Assembly: GCF_008728635.1 (NCBI RefSeq) | Contig: NZ_CP044285.1 | Location: 1,116,001-1,180,000, forward strand | Reading direction: 5' to 3' | DNA: 64,000 nucleotides | From: Hymenobacter baengnokdamensis | GTDB lineage: Bacteria; Bacteroidota; Bacteroidia; Cytophagales; Hymenobacteraceae | Shown: positions 51,203 to 61,110 of the stretch, piece after piece | Position numbering within the stretch: position 1 is the first letter of the stretch | Layout: every line of letters starts with the position of its first letter | The notes under the pieces: generated by a model | What the model was told of the DNA's origin: nothing | Databases searched by the model: none | Seen by the model: the letters and a program-made list of their open reading frames with translations, nothing else | Position numbers and translations under genes: made by a program

Positions 51203-54034
51203 TTAGTGCTGAATGGTCACTTTGGTGGTGAAGTTGCCTTCAGTGGTCGTAACGCGAATTACGTAGAGGCCGGTGGCCAGGCGGCTGGTATTCAGCTCTA
51301 CGCCGCTCTGCTGCATCTGCGCCGCGGCTACCGAGGCTTGCAGCACCGTTTTGCCGAGCAGGTCAATTACTGCTACCTGAATTGGGGCAGCGCTGTTGAG
51401 CTGCGTACGCACAGTGAGGCGGTCCTGGGCCGGGTTCGGATAGGCTTCCAGCGCCGGGCCTACTCCCGTGGTGTTCTTGCTGGCCAGCGCCACCAGCTTC
51501 ACATTGGGCGGCAGGTCAAACGCTTCCTTCACGTTGGTGAAGCGCACCGTTCCATTTACCCGGTCGCCGGTTACGGCGCTGTAGCCCATACCCCGGCGGG
51601 CAAACACGTTCCAGATGAGGGCCGAGTTGGCCGCACGGTTGGTGAGCGAGTCGGCCCGCAGAATAGCGTCGCGGCCGTCAAGGAAGCCTGGGTTGCAGAC
51701 CTGAATTTTGCAGCCGTCGAGCACCAGCTTCAGCGCTTTGTTGTTGCCGCCCGTAGTGCCATAAATGTCAGTATTGTAGCCATACTTATAAATAAACTGC
51801 CAGTTGAGGTCCCAGAGCACGGCGGCCCAGATTTCGCCCAGGCTGTGCGACTCCTGGTAGCTGGTGCCAAACTTGCCGGTGCTTGAAACCAGCCCGTAGG
51901 TAAGCGACGAACTGCTGAACTTAGTGGTGTAGGGCTGGGTACGAATGCCCGGGCCGACGGCGCTGGTCTGTCCTTCTACATAGGTGCCCATGTAGCGGTT
52001 GGCGCTGCCATCATCGCCGGGCTTGGTGGTCATCCAGAGAGCAAAGAAGTCGCTCCAGCCTTCGCCCATCTGCTGGGTGTAGACGGGGGCCGCCGAAGTA
52101 CCTACGTTGGCAATGAGACAGCTGGAGTTGGCCGGGCCGCCCGTGAGGCGGTTACTGATACCGTGGCCGTATTCGTGCGACATAATACCATTATCAAACG
52201 AGCCGTCCCAGTCAGCATTTACTACGGTTACGGCCGAGCCGTTGAGGGTAGCGCCCCCAAGCATGGCAGCCCGCAGCTTAAAGCCATCGGCGCCGCTAAT
52301 GAAGACAGCCGGAATGCGGATACCAACCGTGTCGGTACCGCCAAAGCTAACCTGGTTGGTAGTGGCCAGCGAGTCGAATACGATAACGCCGGTGGCCCCG
52401 TTAGCCTGCGCCAGCTTCACTTTGGTGGCGAAGGCGTTGGTCATTTTGGGGGTAAGCTGCAGTTGCGGGCAGCCACCCCGCTGAATGAACGCAATGTTGC
52501 CACTGACGGCAGCCGCGTTAACATACGTTTTGCAGCCGTGGTCGCCGCCGTCGGCCGATACGCCGTCATTTACGAGCACCAGCTTGCCGTTAAGCGGCTT
52601 TTTAGTCAGTGAAGGGCCGAAAGCAACGGTAGAGAATGGGTAGGTGCCTACTACTCCCGAGGCCCCGGTACCCGTGCCAGTGATGGTAAGTACGTTCTTC
52701 TGGTTGTCCCAGAGGTACATCTGCATGGTGCCGCTGCTACCATCGTTCGGCGTCGAGAAGTTGGCGTTGTTGCGGCCGCTACCGTCCTGCGACTCCGCTC
52801 GCACGGGGTCGAGGCCAGCGCCCTGGCCAGTCAGGTTCTTATACTGAAAGTTGCCCGATACCTCGTCAAACCCGTGAGCCATCATGACGTCGTGCATCAT
52901 GTTGTTCACGTAAAACAGGTTAGTAGTGGCGGCGTCCAGGTTTTGGCGGGCCCCTGTCGACTGCACAAACGGGAAGTCGAAGCTCAGCGTGGGGCCGCCA
53001 TCGGGGGCCGAAGTCGCCAGGGCGTAGTTGGCCGCGCCGGGGCCACTGGTTGTGTTGCTGTTGTCGTCATAAGCCGCTACGTTGTTGCCCCGCGTGATGT
53101 ACCGGCCAGTCGACAGAAACGAGTAGGAGTCGGCAAAGGTGCCGGTTGGTGCCTGCGCCACGTGCCAGCCAATGGGCGAGTAGGTAGAGCCTACCGGCGC
53201 CAGTGGAATGGCTGTGCGGGCCCCCTGGTTAGGGCTTTCCAGCGGAAACGGAATAGCAGTCAGGCTACTGGCTGCACTGGTGCTGCTCACGCTCAGGGGC
53301 GCGGTGGGCGCCTGGGCCATGCCGAAGGCCAGCGCCTGCTGCTTCTTACGCTGAGCATTCAGCCGAAACTGGTTAAACGTGGTTTGCTCACTGACCGTGT
53401 AGTCGTTCTGCTCCACCAGGCGGCCGGTTTGGGCGTCCACCCGGGCATTCCAGTGGTGCTGCTGGTCGAGCTGCGCGATGGTTACGTTCCACACGAGCAC
53501 GAGCTTGTCATCAACTCGCGTATACATCAGGCGTACCGGAATATCGTTCTCCGAAATACCACCATTGTTAAATACTACTCCGTCGGCGGCGCGGGCGTCC
53601 GTTACGGTGCGCAGGGCTACCGGCCGGGGCAGGCCCAGGCCCAGGGCTGCCGCCGCTACCGCTTGGTCGGGTGTGAGCGCCGGCGTGGCCGAGGGCGCAA
53701 TTACCGCCGCGCCCTTTACAAAGTCCTGCGTCGAGAACACAACCTTACCCGTATTATCGGTGTGAATGGCCCCCGTGGCTCCAAACACGGCCAGGCCATT
53801 CACCTGCTGCTGCAAGTAGGTGTGGGTGAGGCCGGTGCTGGCGTCAAAGTATGAGCTGGTGATGATGGGGCTGGCTACATCAGCCGCTGTCAGGCCCTGC
53901 GCTTTGCCTTTGGCAGCAAAAGCCGATAGCGCGGCGGTAGGGGCCGGCTGCTGGGCAGCGGCCAGGCCCGGCAGGGCCAATGCCGTTGCCAGGACCAGTG
54001 CCCGGCGCCCGGAAGGAGTAGAGAACAATGTCAT
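51203..54034 (-). CDS. Secreted M36 (fungalysin-like) metalloprotease with PA domain and T9SS tail
   Basis: 943 residues from ATG 54034, where a signal peptide starts (ALVLATALALPGLAAAQ). An upstream ATG at 54136 is disfavoured by the promoter TATTTTTG at 54080-54073. Prodomain with FTP-like segment (about 40-230). A PA domain is inserted at about 470-600 (NGKLVLVNDGVSADGGDHGC through VGIRIPAVFISGADG). The zinc site HEYGH is in GIMSHEYGHGISNRLTGG, followed by the Glu of GEGWSDFFALW. The last 80 residues are a type A T9SS sorting domain (ALEAYPNPAQDRLTVR through VTIQH). It should be activated by prodomain removal and work at the cell surface or outside as an endopeptidase. Confidence 0.93.
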   Translation of the reverse strand: MTLFSTPSGRRALVLATALALPGLAAAQQPAPTAALSAFAAKGKAQGLTAADVASPIITSSYFDASTGLTHTYLQQQVNGLAVFGATGAIHTDNTGKVVFSTQDFVKGAAVIAPSATPALTPDQAVAAAALGLGLPRPVALRTVTDARAADGVVFNNGGISENDIPVRLMYTRVDDKLVLVWNVTIAQLDQQHHWNARVDAQTGRLVEQNDYTVSEQTTFNQFRLNAQRKKQQALAFGMAQAPTAPLSVSSTSAASSLTAIPFPLESPNQGARTAIPLAPVGSTYSPIGWHVAQAPTGTFADSYSFLSTGRYITRGNNVAAYDDNSNTTSGPGAANYALATSAPDGGPTLSFDFPFVQSTGARQNLDAATTNLFYVNNMMHDVMMAHGFDEVSGNFQYKNLTGQGAGLDPVRAESQDGSGRNNANFSTPNDGSSGTMQMYLWDNQKNVLTITGTGTGASGVVGTYPFSTVAFGPSLTKKPLNGKLVLVNDGVSADGGDHGCKTYVNAAAVSGNIAFIQRGGCPQLQLTPKMTNAFATKVKLAQANGATGVIVFDSLATTNQVSFGGTDTVGIRIPAVFISGADGFKLRAAMLGGATLNGSAVTVVNADWDGSFDNGIMSHEYGHGISNRLTGGPANSSCLIANVGTSAAPVYTQQMGEGWSDFFALWMTTKPGDDGSANRYMGTYVEGQTSAVGPGIRTQPYTTKFSSSSLTYGLVSSTGKFGTSYQESHSLGEIWAAVLWDLNWQFIYKYGYNTDIYGTTGGNNKALKLVLDGCKIQVCNPGFLDGRDAILRADSLTNRAANSALIWNVFARRGMGYSAVTGDRVNGTVRFTNVKEAFDLPPNVKLVALASKNTTGVGPALEAYPNPAQDRLTVRTQLNSAAPIQVAVIDLLGKTVLQASVAAAQMQQSGVELNTSRLATGLYVIRVTTTEGNFTTKVTIQH

Positions 54035-54072
54035 AAAGGGAGGAAAAAGGGAAAGAAAGCAGTGAAACTTAC

Positions 54073-54080
54073 CAAAAATA
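54073..54080 (-). promoter_or_regulatory. -7 promoter element of the M36 protease
   Basis: TATTTTTG on the minus strand matches TAnnTTTG, about 40 bases before ATG 54034. No TTG at ideal spacing upstream. Confidence 0.4.
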
Positions 54081-54158
54081 ACCAAGTAATCGCAATTTTC
54101 AGCCCCAATGATAGGGAAAAAAACCAGAATGTTCACAAATTATTCAAAAACGCATCTT

Positions 54159-54710
54159 TTATTCCTGCCCGTACGGTCCGAATACGTCTAGCTTGGTTAA
54201 TATATCCCAAAGTACCACGCCCGCGGCCACGCTCACATTAAGCGAATGCTTGGTACCCAGCTGCGGTACTTCAACCGAAATATCGCATAAGGCTAATATT
54301 TCATCAGCTACTCCGAAAACCTCATTGCCCAGCACCAGGGCCAGCGGCTGGCCAGGCCGCGGCCGAAACTGCGGCAGCACTACGGAGCCGGTAGTTTGCT
54401 CCACCGCTACCAGCTGGTAGCCGGCGGCTTTCAGCTCCTGCACGGCTTGCAGGGTAGTGGCAGTATGCTCCCAGGCTACCGACTCGGTACTGCCCAAGGC
54501 AGTTTTGGTGATTTCGCGGTGCGGGGGCTGGCCCGTAACGCCGCAGAGGTAAATTTTTTCGAGGGCGAAGGCATCGGCCGTCCGAAAAACGGCTCCCACG
54601 TTGTGCAGCGAGCGCACGTTGTCGAGCACCAGTACGACCGGGCTTTTGGGAGTAGCTTTGAAATCGGCCACGGGCAGGCGGTTCAGCTCCTGCATGGTGA
54701 GTTTGCGCAT
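54159..54710 (-). CDS. SpoU/TrmH-family RNA 2'-O-methyltransferase
   Basis: 183 residues with SPOUT-knot motifs. Motif 1 is VLDNVRSLHNVGAVFRTADAFALEKIYLCG (Asn and Arg conserved). Motif 2 is LALVLGNEVFGVADEIL. Motif 3 is SVEVPQLGTKHSLNVSVAAGVVLWDI. It lacks the extra N-terminal domain of 23S rRNA RlmB-type enzymes, so a tRNA or small rRNA target is likely. It uses S-adenosylmethionine in the cytoplasm. Divergent from mutS, with a short palindrome between. Confidence 0.92.
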   Translation of the reverse strand: MRKLTMQELNRLPVADFKATPKSPVVLVLDNVRSLHNVGAVFRTADAFALEKIYLCGVTGQPPHREITKTALGSTESVAWEHTATTLQAVQELKAAGYQLVAVEQTTGSVVLPQFRPRPGQPLALVLGNEVFGVADEILALCDISVEVPQLGTKHSLNVSVAAGVVLWDILTKLDVFGPYGQE

Positions 54711-54718
54711 AGAAGAAG

Positions 54719-54738
54719 CGCGAACTTTGTAGTTCGCG
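54719..54738. promoter_or_regulatory. Palindrome between trmH-like gene and mutS
   Basis: CGCGAACT-TTGT-AGTTCGCG has perfect 8-bp arms. It lies eight bases upstream of the methyltransferase ATG, and the AACTTTG inside resembles a -7 element. It could be an operator or an RNA hairpin at the 5' end of either transcript. Confidence 0.4.
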
Positions 54739-54821
54739 GTGATGGTTTAAAAAAGCTGTACTAGCCGCGCTGCTTACCTTTTCTGCTTTCTAACGCGAGC
54801 CTCAAAGTTCGTGCTTCTGCC

Positions 54822-57599
54822 TTGTCTACCACGCCTGCTCCCGCCGCCCCCGTCAAGTTTGCCATTAAGTCGCTGGGGCCCGACCACATCAAGCCCGAGT
54901 CGGTAGCCGATACGCCGCTCATGCGGCAGTACTACCAGCTCAAGCAGCAGCACCCCGGCGCGGTGCTCTTGTTCCGGGTGGGCGATTTTTACGAAACCTT
55001 TGGCGAAGACGCCGTTACGGCCGCCCGTATTCTCGACATCACGCTCACCAAGCGCGGGGCGGGCACGGCTAGTGAGGTGGCGCTGGCCGGCTTCCCGCAC
55101 CATGCCCTCGACAACTACCTGCCCAAGCTGGTGCGCGCCGGCCAGCGCGTGGCCATCTGCGACCAGCTCGAAGACCCCAAGCAGGCTAAAGGGTTGGTGA
55201 AAAGGGGGATAACCGAGCTGGTGACGCCCGGCGTGAGCCTGCACGACAATACCCTGGAGCGTCGCCAGAACAACTACCTGGCTGCCGTGCATTTTGGCAA
55301 AACGGAAGCCGGTATCTCGTTTCTGGATATCAGCACCGGCGAGTTTCTGGCCGCCCAGGGCACGCTCGAGTACCTGGGCAAGCTGCTGCAGAATTTCCGG
55401 CCCGCCGAGGTATTGTTCTGCAAGCGCAGCCGCGCCGAGTTTGAGGGCAATTTTGGCCCCGACTTCTGCACCTATGCGCTCGATGAGTGGGTATTCGGCA
55501 CCGACTATGCCCACGACACGCTCACGCGGCACTTCCGCACTACCTCGCTCAAAGGCTTTGGGGTCGATAACCTGAAGGAGGGCGTGATTGCGGCCGGCTG
55601 CATCCTGCACTACCTGGCCGAAACCAAGCATACTGATATTCAGCACATAGCCAGCCTGGGTCGGCTTGAGGAGGACAAGTACGTGTGGCTCGACCGCTTT
55701 ACGGTGCGCAACCTCGAGCTGGTGCAGGCCCAGCACCCCGGCGGCGTGCCGCTGATTGATATCCTGGACCAGACTATTACGCCGATGGGCGCGCGGCTGC
55801 TGCGCAAGTGGGTGGTGCTGCCGCTAAAGGAAGTAAGCCAGATTCAGCGCCGCCTCGATACGGTAGCCGCTCTCGTGGCGGCCCCCGAGCTGCTGGAAGA
55901 GGTGCAAACCCACCTGCGGCCCATCAACGACCTGGAGCGGCTCATCTCGAAGGTGGCGGTGCGCCGCGTAAATCCGCGCGAGCTGCTGCAGCTGGCGCGG
56001 GCGCTCGAAAGCATGGCCCCGCTGCGCGAAAAGCTGGCCGCTTCGGGCGTGCGGGCCCTCGAAAAGCTGGCCGACCAGCTCAACCCCTGCGCCTCGCTGC
56101 GCCAGGAGATTCAGACCAAAATCAGGCCCGATGCGCCGCTGCTCACCAACCAGGGCCACGTCATTCTGGATGGCGTGGATGCGGAGCTCGATGAGCTGCG
56201 GGCGCTGGCTTTTTCGGGCAAAGACTACCTCCTGAAGCTGCAGCAGCGCGAGCAGGCCGCTACGGGTATCTCGTCGCTGAAAGTAGCTTATAACAAGGTG
56301 TTTGGCTATTACCTGGAAGTCAGCAACGCCCACAAAGCCAAAGTGCCGGCCGAGTGGATTCGCAAGCAGACCCTTGTAAACGCCGAGCGCTACGTTACCG
56401 AAGAGCTGAAAACCTATGAGGAGAAGATTCTCAATGCCGAGGAGCAGCTGTTCGTTATCGAAAGTCGCATTTACCAGGAGGTAGTGCTGGCGGCGCTCGA
56501 CTTCGTGAGCCAGGTGCAGCAAAATGCCCGGGCCATTGGCGTGCTCGATTGCCTCACCTCGTTTGCGGCCACGGCGCGGCAGCACCGCTACGCGCAGCCG
56601 GTGGTAAACGATGGGCCGATGCTCGACATCAAAGGCGGGCGGCATCCGGTGATTGAGCGCGGCCTGCCGCCGGGCGAAAGCTATATCCCGAATGATATAT
56701 GCCTGAGCCAGGACGACCAGCAGATAGTGGTGATAACCGGCCCGAACATGGCCGGCAAGTCGGCGCTGCTGCGCCAGACGGCCCTCATCGTGCTGCTGGC
56801 CCAGATTGGCTCGTTCGTGCCCGCTGATGCGGCCACGATTGGCATTATTGACAAGATTTTTACCCGCGTCGGCGCATCCGATAACCTGAGCAAGGGCGAA
56901 AGCACGTTTATGGTGGAGATGACCGAAACGGCTTCCATCCTGAATAATCTCTCCAATCGCAGCCTCGTGCTGATGGACGAAATCGGGCGCGGCACCAGTA
57001 CCTACGACGGCATCAGCATTGCCTGGGCTATTGTGGAGCACCTGCACAACAACCCTAAAGCGCGGGCCAAAACCCTGTTTGCCACTCACTACCATGAGCT
57101 CAACCAGCTGGCCGACGACTGCCCGCGGGTGCGCAACTACCACGTGGCCGTGCAGGAAGCCGATGGCCGGGTGCTGTTTTTGCGTAAGCTGCGGCCCGGC
57201 GGCTCCGAGCACAGCTTCGGCATTCATGTGGCCCGCATGGCTGGCATGCCGCCCGCCGTGGTGCTGCGGGCTAATGAGATTATGCACCACCTGGAGCAGG
57301 AGCGCACCCAAACCGGCCAGCCCGGCGCGGCGGACTCCGCCGCGCCTACCGAGTTTGACGACGTGCTGGCGGGCCTCGCCGACCAGCCCCAGCCGGCGCA
57401 GCCCCGGCCCCGCGCCACCACCGCCATGGCCACCCGGCCTACGGTGCAGCTTAGCATGTTTGAGCCCGGCGACCCGGCTTTAGAGCACCTGCGCGAATTA
57501 CTAAAAAGCCTTGACATTAATACCCTTACGCCCATTGAGGCCCTGCTTAAGCTTCAGGAGCTGAAAGGCGTAGCCGGAGTAGACGGGCGGGCCGGTTAA
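54822..57599 (+). CDS. mutS: DNA mismatch repair protein MutS
   Basis: 925 residues, starting at TTG 54822; no ATG lies before the first conserved region. The mismatch-reading motif is present as [12 protein letters not shown] (Phe-x-Glu). Connector, lever and clamp domains follow. The ATPase has Walker [16 protein letters not shown], Walker [16 protein letters not shown], and the signature loop [16 protein letters not shown] with ATHYHEL. It recognises mismatches and starts repair with MutL. The last six residues (VDGRAG) and stop are encoded within one arm of a long terminator stem. Confidence 0.97.
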   Translation: MSTTPAPAAPVKFAIKSLGPDHIKPESVADTPLMRQYYQLKQQHPGAVLLFRVGDFYETFGEDAVTAARILDITLTKRGAGTASEVALAGFPHHALDNYLPKLVRAGQRVAICDQLEDPKQAKGLVKRGITELVTPGVSLHDNTLERRQNNYLAAVHFGKTEAGISFLDISTGEFLAAQGTLEYLGKLLQNFRPAEVLFCKRSRAEFEGNFGPDFCTYALDEWVFGTDYAHDTLTRHFRTTSLKGFGVDNLKEGVIAAGCILHYLAETKHTDIQHIASLGRLEEDKYVWLDRFTVRNLELVQAQHPGGVPLIDILDQTITPMGARLLRKWVVLPLKEVSQIQRRLDTVAALVAAPELLEEVQTHLRPINDLERLISKVAVRRVNPRELLQLARALESMAPLREKLAASGVRALEKLADQLNPCASLRQEIQTKIRPDAPLLTNQGHVILDGVDAELDELRALAFSGKDYLLKLQQREQAATGISSLKVAYNKVFGYYLEVSNAHKAKVPAEWIRKQTLVNAERYVTEELKTYEEKILNAEEQLFVIESRIYQEVVLAALDFVSQVQQNARAIGVLDCLTSFAATARQHRYAQPVVNDGPMLDIKGGRHPVIERGLPPGESYIPNDICLSQDDQQIVVITGPNMAGKSALLRQTALIVLLAQIGSFVPADAATIGIIDKIFTRVGASDNLSKGESTFMVEMTETASILNNLSNRSLVLMDEIGRGTSTYDGISIAWAIVEHLHNNPKARAKTLFATHYHELNQLADDCPRVRNYHVAVQEADGRVLFLRKLRPGGSEHSFGIHVARMAGMPPAVVLRANEIMHHLEQERTQTGQPGAADSAAPTEFDDVLAGLADQPQPAQPRPRATTAMATRPTVQLSMFEPGDPALEHLRELLKSLDINTLTPIEALLKLQELKGVAGVDGRAG

Positions 57600-57636
57600 T
57601 ATATTAAATATCGTATATTAACTGGCCCGCCCGTCT
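57581..57636. terminator. Bidirectional terminator inside both coding ends
   Basis: Arms 57581-57603 and 57614-57636 pair over 23 bases with one G-T apposition. The left arm covers the last codons and stop of mutS, and the right arm reaches the stop of the convergent MG2/plug gene at 57635. It is the only structure in the 35-base gap. Confidence 0.75.
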
Positions 57637-60148
57637 ATTTAATTTCCAGGGCATTGCTGCCCAGGGCGGGCTGGCCGGCGGGCGAAATACCTTCGGCCGA
57701 GAGGCGGAAGCTGCCCGTAGCTTCGGACGTATAGAAGGTAAGCTGCGCCTGGCCGCTGGCATCAATGCTGATATTCGGGTTCCAGTACAGGGTAGAGCGG
57801 CGGTTGTCGGGCCGGGTAAGGGGTGGAGCACCGGCCCCGTAGCGGGGCGCGTAAAACTGCCGGGGGCAGTTAAAAGCAGCCTGCCGCAGCGCAAGTACGC
57901 CGGGCACCAGGTCCTGGCGGTGGTCGTAGGTGGGGCTACCCCGGCGCGTATACACGGCCAGCACGCCCCCCGAGCCCCGGCTGCCGAAAATGGCGGCCTG
58001 TCCGCCTTTCAGCACTTCTACCCGCTCCACATCGGTGGCCGGGTAGAACGCCAGCGCATCTATCGTGACGGGCACGCCATCGAGCAGCACCAGCGGCGAG
58101 CTACCCGACAAAGAGGTAGTGCCCCGTATCTGGACCTGAATATTGGGCTCGGCTCCCGTAATGGTAAGCCCGGCTACCCGCCCCTGCAGCAGCTGCAGCA
58201 CTGTACTGCCGTTTGCCGCCGGTATCTGCGTAAAATCGACGACGGTAGCGTTGCCCGGCGAGTAAAGGCGGCGGGCATCGGCAGTTACTTCGCGCGTGCC
58301 TTGCACGCGTACCGTACCCAGGGCGATGGTAGTGGCACTGCGGTAGCGCTGCTCGTCGGCTTGCTGGGCCTGGCTGCGCTGAATAGCAGCGGCCAGCGAA
58401 GGCTCGGGAGTAGCGGGCAGCGGAGGTAGCGGCTGCGTGGGCAGGGCGGGGCCATTGTCGAGGTGAAAAGTGAGGTTGCGCCGCCCCTTGGCCGTGCGGG
58501 CCTGGAGGGTGGCCCGCAGGGTATCGCAGCCGCCCAGGCCATTGAGTAAAAACCGGCCCTCGTCGTCGGTCTCAACCGACAGAAACTGCTTGCTGGGCTT
58601 GGCTTGCAGGTAAGTCAGCACGCTGTGGGGCGAAGGCGTGCCGTTGGACTGAGTTATCTGGCCGCCAATACCCAGGCTACGCTCTACGCCAAAGTCACGA
58701 ACGGGCGCCTGGCCGGCCAGCACCGGCTCCCAGGCAAAGCGCCGCCAGCCCTGGGTAAGCAGCAGGTCGTCGAGCGCCTGGTCGGTTTCGGGCGAAGGAT
58801 TCTGAAAGTAATAGCCGGGGTCTTCTACATAGCCGGCCAGGTCGGCGGTCAGCAGCAGCCGGGCCGCAATATTGTCGGCAGCCGGGGCGGTGGCATTGGC
58901 ATTGGCATCGGCCACTGCCAGCGACAGCTGAGCGGCCGCCGGCCGGCCGCTGGCATCCGTTACGGCCACCAGCACCCGCACGGGCTCGTGGGCTCTGTAC
59001 ACTGCCCGGTCGGGCGTAAGGGTAATGTGCAGCGCCGCCTCGTTGCGGGCAAAAGCCAGCCGCTCGGCCAGCGGATGCCCCTGCCCATCGAACAGCGTAA
59101 AGTGTACCACGCCGCTGGCAAACTTGCTCTTCGGTACCCGTGCCATAAAGGCTTCCGGGCCCTGCACCTGGCCGCGGCCGATGTAGCCTACCGTGCTGCC
59201 TACCTGCCCCAGCAGCAGAATAGGGCCGCCGCTGCTGCCATGCTGCCGGATGCTTATCTCAAACGCGTCGGCGGTAGGCACCACCTGCAGCACGTAGCCT
59301 TTGGCTTGCACAGCCGGCAGCGGTACGCTCAGCCCGGCCAGCGCCGGAGTGCTAAAGGCGGCCCGGTAGCGCTGGCCTTCGGCCGGCGTAAAGCGCAGCG
59401 TCCCCATGCCGCCGTGGCGGCTCTGGAAGGCGGCCACGGGGTGGTTGTCGCTATCGAGCACCTGGCCGGCCACTGCCAGGCCCCGGCCGGTATAGTCCAC
59501 CGCCTTAAAAGCTACTACGTTACCGATGCCGGCTACCAGATTGCCCCCTTCCGGAAAAAACTGCACATCGGGCGGCAGGCTTTTCGGGGCGGGGGGCTGC
59601 TGGGCGTGCCTGGCCGGGCGGCGCTCCGATTTTGAGCTGCCGGGCGCTGCTTCGGCATCGGCTGCCGGCCACACTTGCAGGCGGCGGGTATAAAAAAAAT
59701 CAGGACCGGCATTGCGCATCCAGCCGGTGTAGGCCCGTAGCAGGTAGGTGCCGGGCGCCAGCGTATCGGGCAGGGCCAAATCACCCTGGCCGAGTCCCCC
59801 GGCCAGCTCCAGCGTGCGCCGGCTCACCAGCTGCTGCCGGGACGAGATGAGGTCTACGTGCAACACCTTGCTCAGCGTATCGAGGCGATGCTGCCCGGCG
59901 TCGGCCACGTAGGCGCGCAGCCAGATGGTTTCGCCGGCCGTGTAGGTATCCTTGTCGAGATGCAGGTAAACGGTTTCGGGGCGGGCCTTGTCATAAAACT
60001 GCTGCACGCTCAGCACTATGTGCCGAAGCACCTCCAGGTCGTCGGGTGGCAGCAGGCGAAAGCTAGCCAGGCTAAGCGCGAGGCCTGCCAGCAGCCAAAT
60101 TCGGGTAGTAGTGCTTCTAAAAGCAGGCAGATATCGACGTAATTCCAT
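57635..60148 (-). CDS. MG2-domain / TonB-plug protein without barrel (paralogue 2)
   Basis: 837 residues, signal or membrane segment at about 15-32. Same layout as the protein at 39235: an MG2-like domain (RPETVYLHLDKDTYTAGETIWLRAYVADAG, GTYLLRAYTGWMRNAG), beta-sandwich repeats, and a TonB plug at about 660-760 (VLQLLQGRVAGLTITG, IQVQIRGTTSLSGSSPLVLLDGVPV, VERVEVLKGGQAAIFGSRGSGGVLAVYTRRG). A short tail replaces the barrel. Both paralogues share YWNP or YWDP near the C-terminus followed by AQLTFYTSE- or EFTFFTAD-like strands. It is likely periplasmic or at the outer membrane. Role unknown. The pair suggests a family-specific expansion. Confidence 0.88.
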   Translation of the reverse strand: MELRRYLPAFRSTTTRIWLLAGLALSLASFRLLPPDDLEVLRHIVLSVQQFYDKARPETVYLHLDKDTYTAGETIWLRAYVADAGQHRLDTLSKVLHVDLISSRQQLVSRRTLELAGGLGQGDLALPDTLAPGTYLLRAYTGWMRNAGPDFFYTRRLQVWPAADAEAAPGSSKSERRPARHAQQPPAPKSLPPDVQFFPEGGNLVAGIGNVVAFKAVDYTGRGLAVAGQVLDSDNHPVAAFQSRHGGMGTLRFTPAEGQRYRAAFSTPALAGLSVPLPAVQAKGYVLQVVPTADAFEISIRQHGSSGGPILLLGQVGSTVGYIGRGQVQGPEAFMARVPKSKFASGVVHFTLFDGQGHPLAERLAFARNEAALHITLTPDRAVYRAHEPVRVLVAVTDASGRPAAAQLSLAVADANANATAPAADNIAARLLLTADLAGYVEDPGYYFQNPSPETDQALDDLLLTQGWRRFAWEPVLAGQAPVRDFGVERSLGIGGQITQSNGTPSPHSVLTYLQAKPSKQFLSVETDDEGRFLLNGLGGCDTLRATLQARTAKGRRNLTFHLDNGPALPTQPLPPLPATPEPSLAAAIQRSQAQQADEQRYRSATTIALGTVRVQGTREVTADARRLYSPGNATVVDFTQIPAANGSTVLQLLQGRVAGLTITGAEPNIQVQIRGTTSLSGSSPLVLLDGVPVTIDALAFYPATDVERVEVLKGGQAAIFGSRGSGGVLAVYTRRGSPTYDHRQDLVPGVLALRQAAFNCPRQFYAPRYGAGAPPLTRPDNRRSTLYWNPNISIDASGQAQLTFYTSEATGSFRLSAEGISPAGQPALGSNALEIK

Positions 60149-60370
60149 TGCTGGTTAGTTTAGAGACGCGAACATACTCAATGAAGTAGCTATGTATGGT
60201 TTTGGCTCCCAAAAACCCGCTCTGCCAGGAGTTAAACCAGGCAGTTTGCTGTTTCAATACTAATCAGTTACCCGTGAGGGCCGGGTGAAACCTCATGCCT
60301 CGCATTGGCTGGCCAGTAACCCCGGCATCCGGTAAGCAGGGTACTACGTATCTTCTTTTTTATTTTCCTT

Positions 60371-61054
60371 ATGCAAGTGTTTCTGAAAATTATTTCCGGT
60401 GCCGGGCTGCTGGCGCTGGTAGCCTGTGGCGCGCAGCAGCCGGCGCAGGCTCAGTCCCAGCCCGCCGCCTCTACAGCGGGCTTCGCTCCCAAAGACCTGA
60501 CCGGCCTGGCGCAGGCTACGTTTGCGGGCGGCTGCTTCTGGGCGCAGGAAGAGGCGTTTGAGGAGATAAAAGGCGTGAAGCAGGTGGTGAGCGGCTATGC
60601 CGGCGGCACGGTGCCTCATCCCAGCTACGAGCAGGTGGCCGGCCAGGCTACCGGCCACACCGAAACCGTGAATATTTACTACGACCCCAAAGAAGTCAGC
60701 TATAAAACCCTGGCCCAGATTTTCTTCCAGGCCAGCCACGACCCCACGCAGCTTAATCGCCAGGGGCCCGACACCGGCCCTGAGTATCGCTCGGCCGTGT
60801 TTTACCGCACGCCGGAAGAAAAGAAAATTATCGACGACGTGGTGGCGCAGGTAAATGCCTCCAAGGAGTACGATAGCAAAATCGTGACTCAGGTAGTGCC
60901 CTTTAAGCAGTTCTGGCCCGCCGAAGAGTATCACCAGGGCTATTATCGCCTGCACCCCGACAACCCCTACATTGCCACGGTATCCGAGCACAAGGTAGCC
61001 AGGGTGCGCAAGCTCTTTCCGCTCGATTTGAAGCCCGACCTGCCTAGCCTATAA
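60371..61054 (+). CDS. msrA: Lipoprotein peptide-methionine sulfoxide reductase MsrA
   Basis: 227 residues. The lipobox is ALVAC with Cys19, so the enzyme is exported and lipid-anchored, unlike the cytoplasmic MsrA of many bacteria. The active-site Cys is in FAGGCFWAQEEAFEEI. Other MsrA landmarks: VSGYAGGTVPHPSYEQVAGQATGHTETVNIYYDP, FFQASHDPTQLNRQGPDTGPEYRSAVFY, and FWPAEEYHQGYY. It reduces S-methionine sulfoxide in envelope proteins. No MsrB is seen nearby. An AT-rich upstream region of about 220 bases separates it from the divergent MG2/plug gene. Confidence 0.95.
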   Translation: MQVFLKIISGAGLLALVACGAQQPAQAQSQPAASTAGFAPKDLTGLAQATFAGGCFWAQEEAFEEIKGVKQVVSGYAGGTVPHPSYEQVAGQATGHTETVNIYYDPKEVSYKTLAQIFFQASHDPTQLNRQGPDTGPEYRSAVFYRTPEEKKIIDDVVAQVNASKEYDSKIVTQVVPFKQFWPAEEYHQGYYRLHPDNPYIATVSEHKVARVRKLFPLDLKPDLPSL

Positions 61055-61070
61055 GCGGTGAGGCAGGAAG

Positions 61071-61110
61071 AGAGGGTGATAAATAGGGTATTTACTATTT
61101 ATCGCCCTCT
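61071..61110. terminator. Bidirectional terminator
   Basis: AGAGGGTGATAAATAG (61071-61086) and CTATTTATCGCCCTCT (61095-61110) pair with one G-T apposition over 16 bases. The right arm overlaps the stop of the convergent barrel gene at 61099. Confidence 0.75.

Noticed and set aside
55824..57311. 495-codon minus-strand frame opposite mutS
   Set aside because: Lies wholly inside mutS in antisense, with no recognisable domain.
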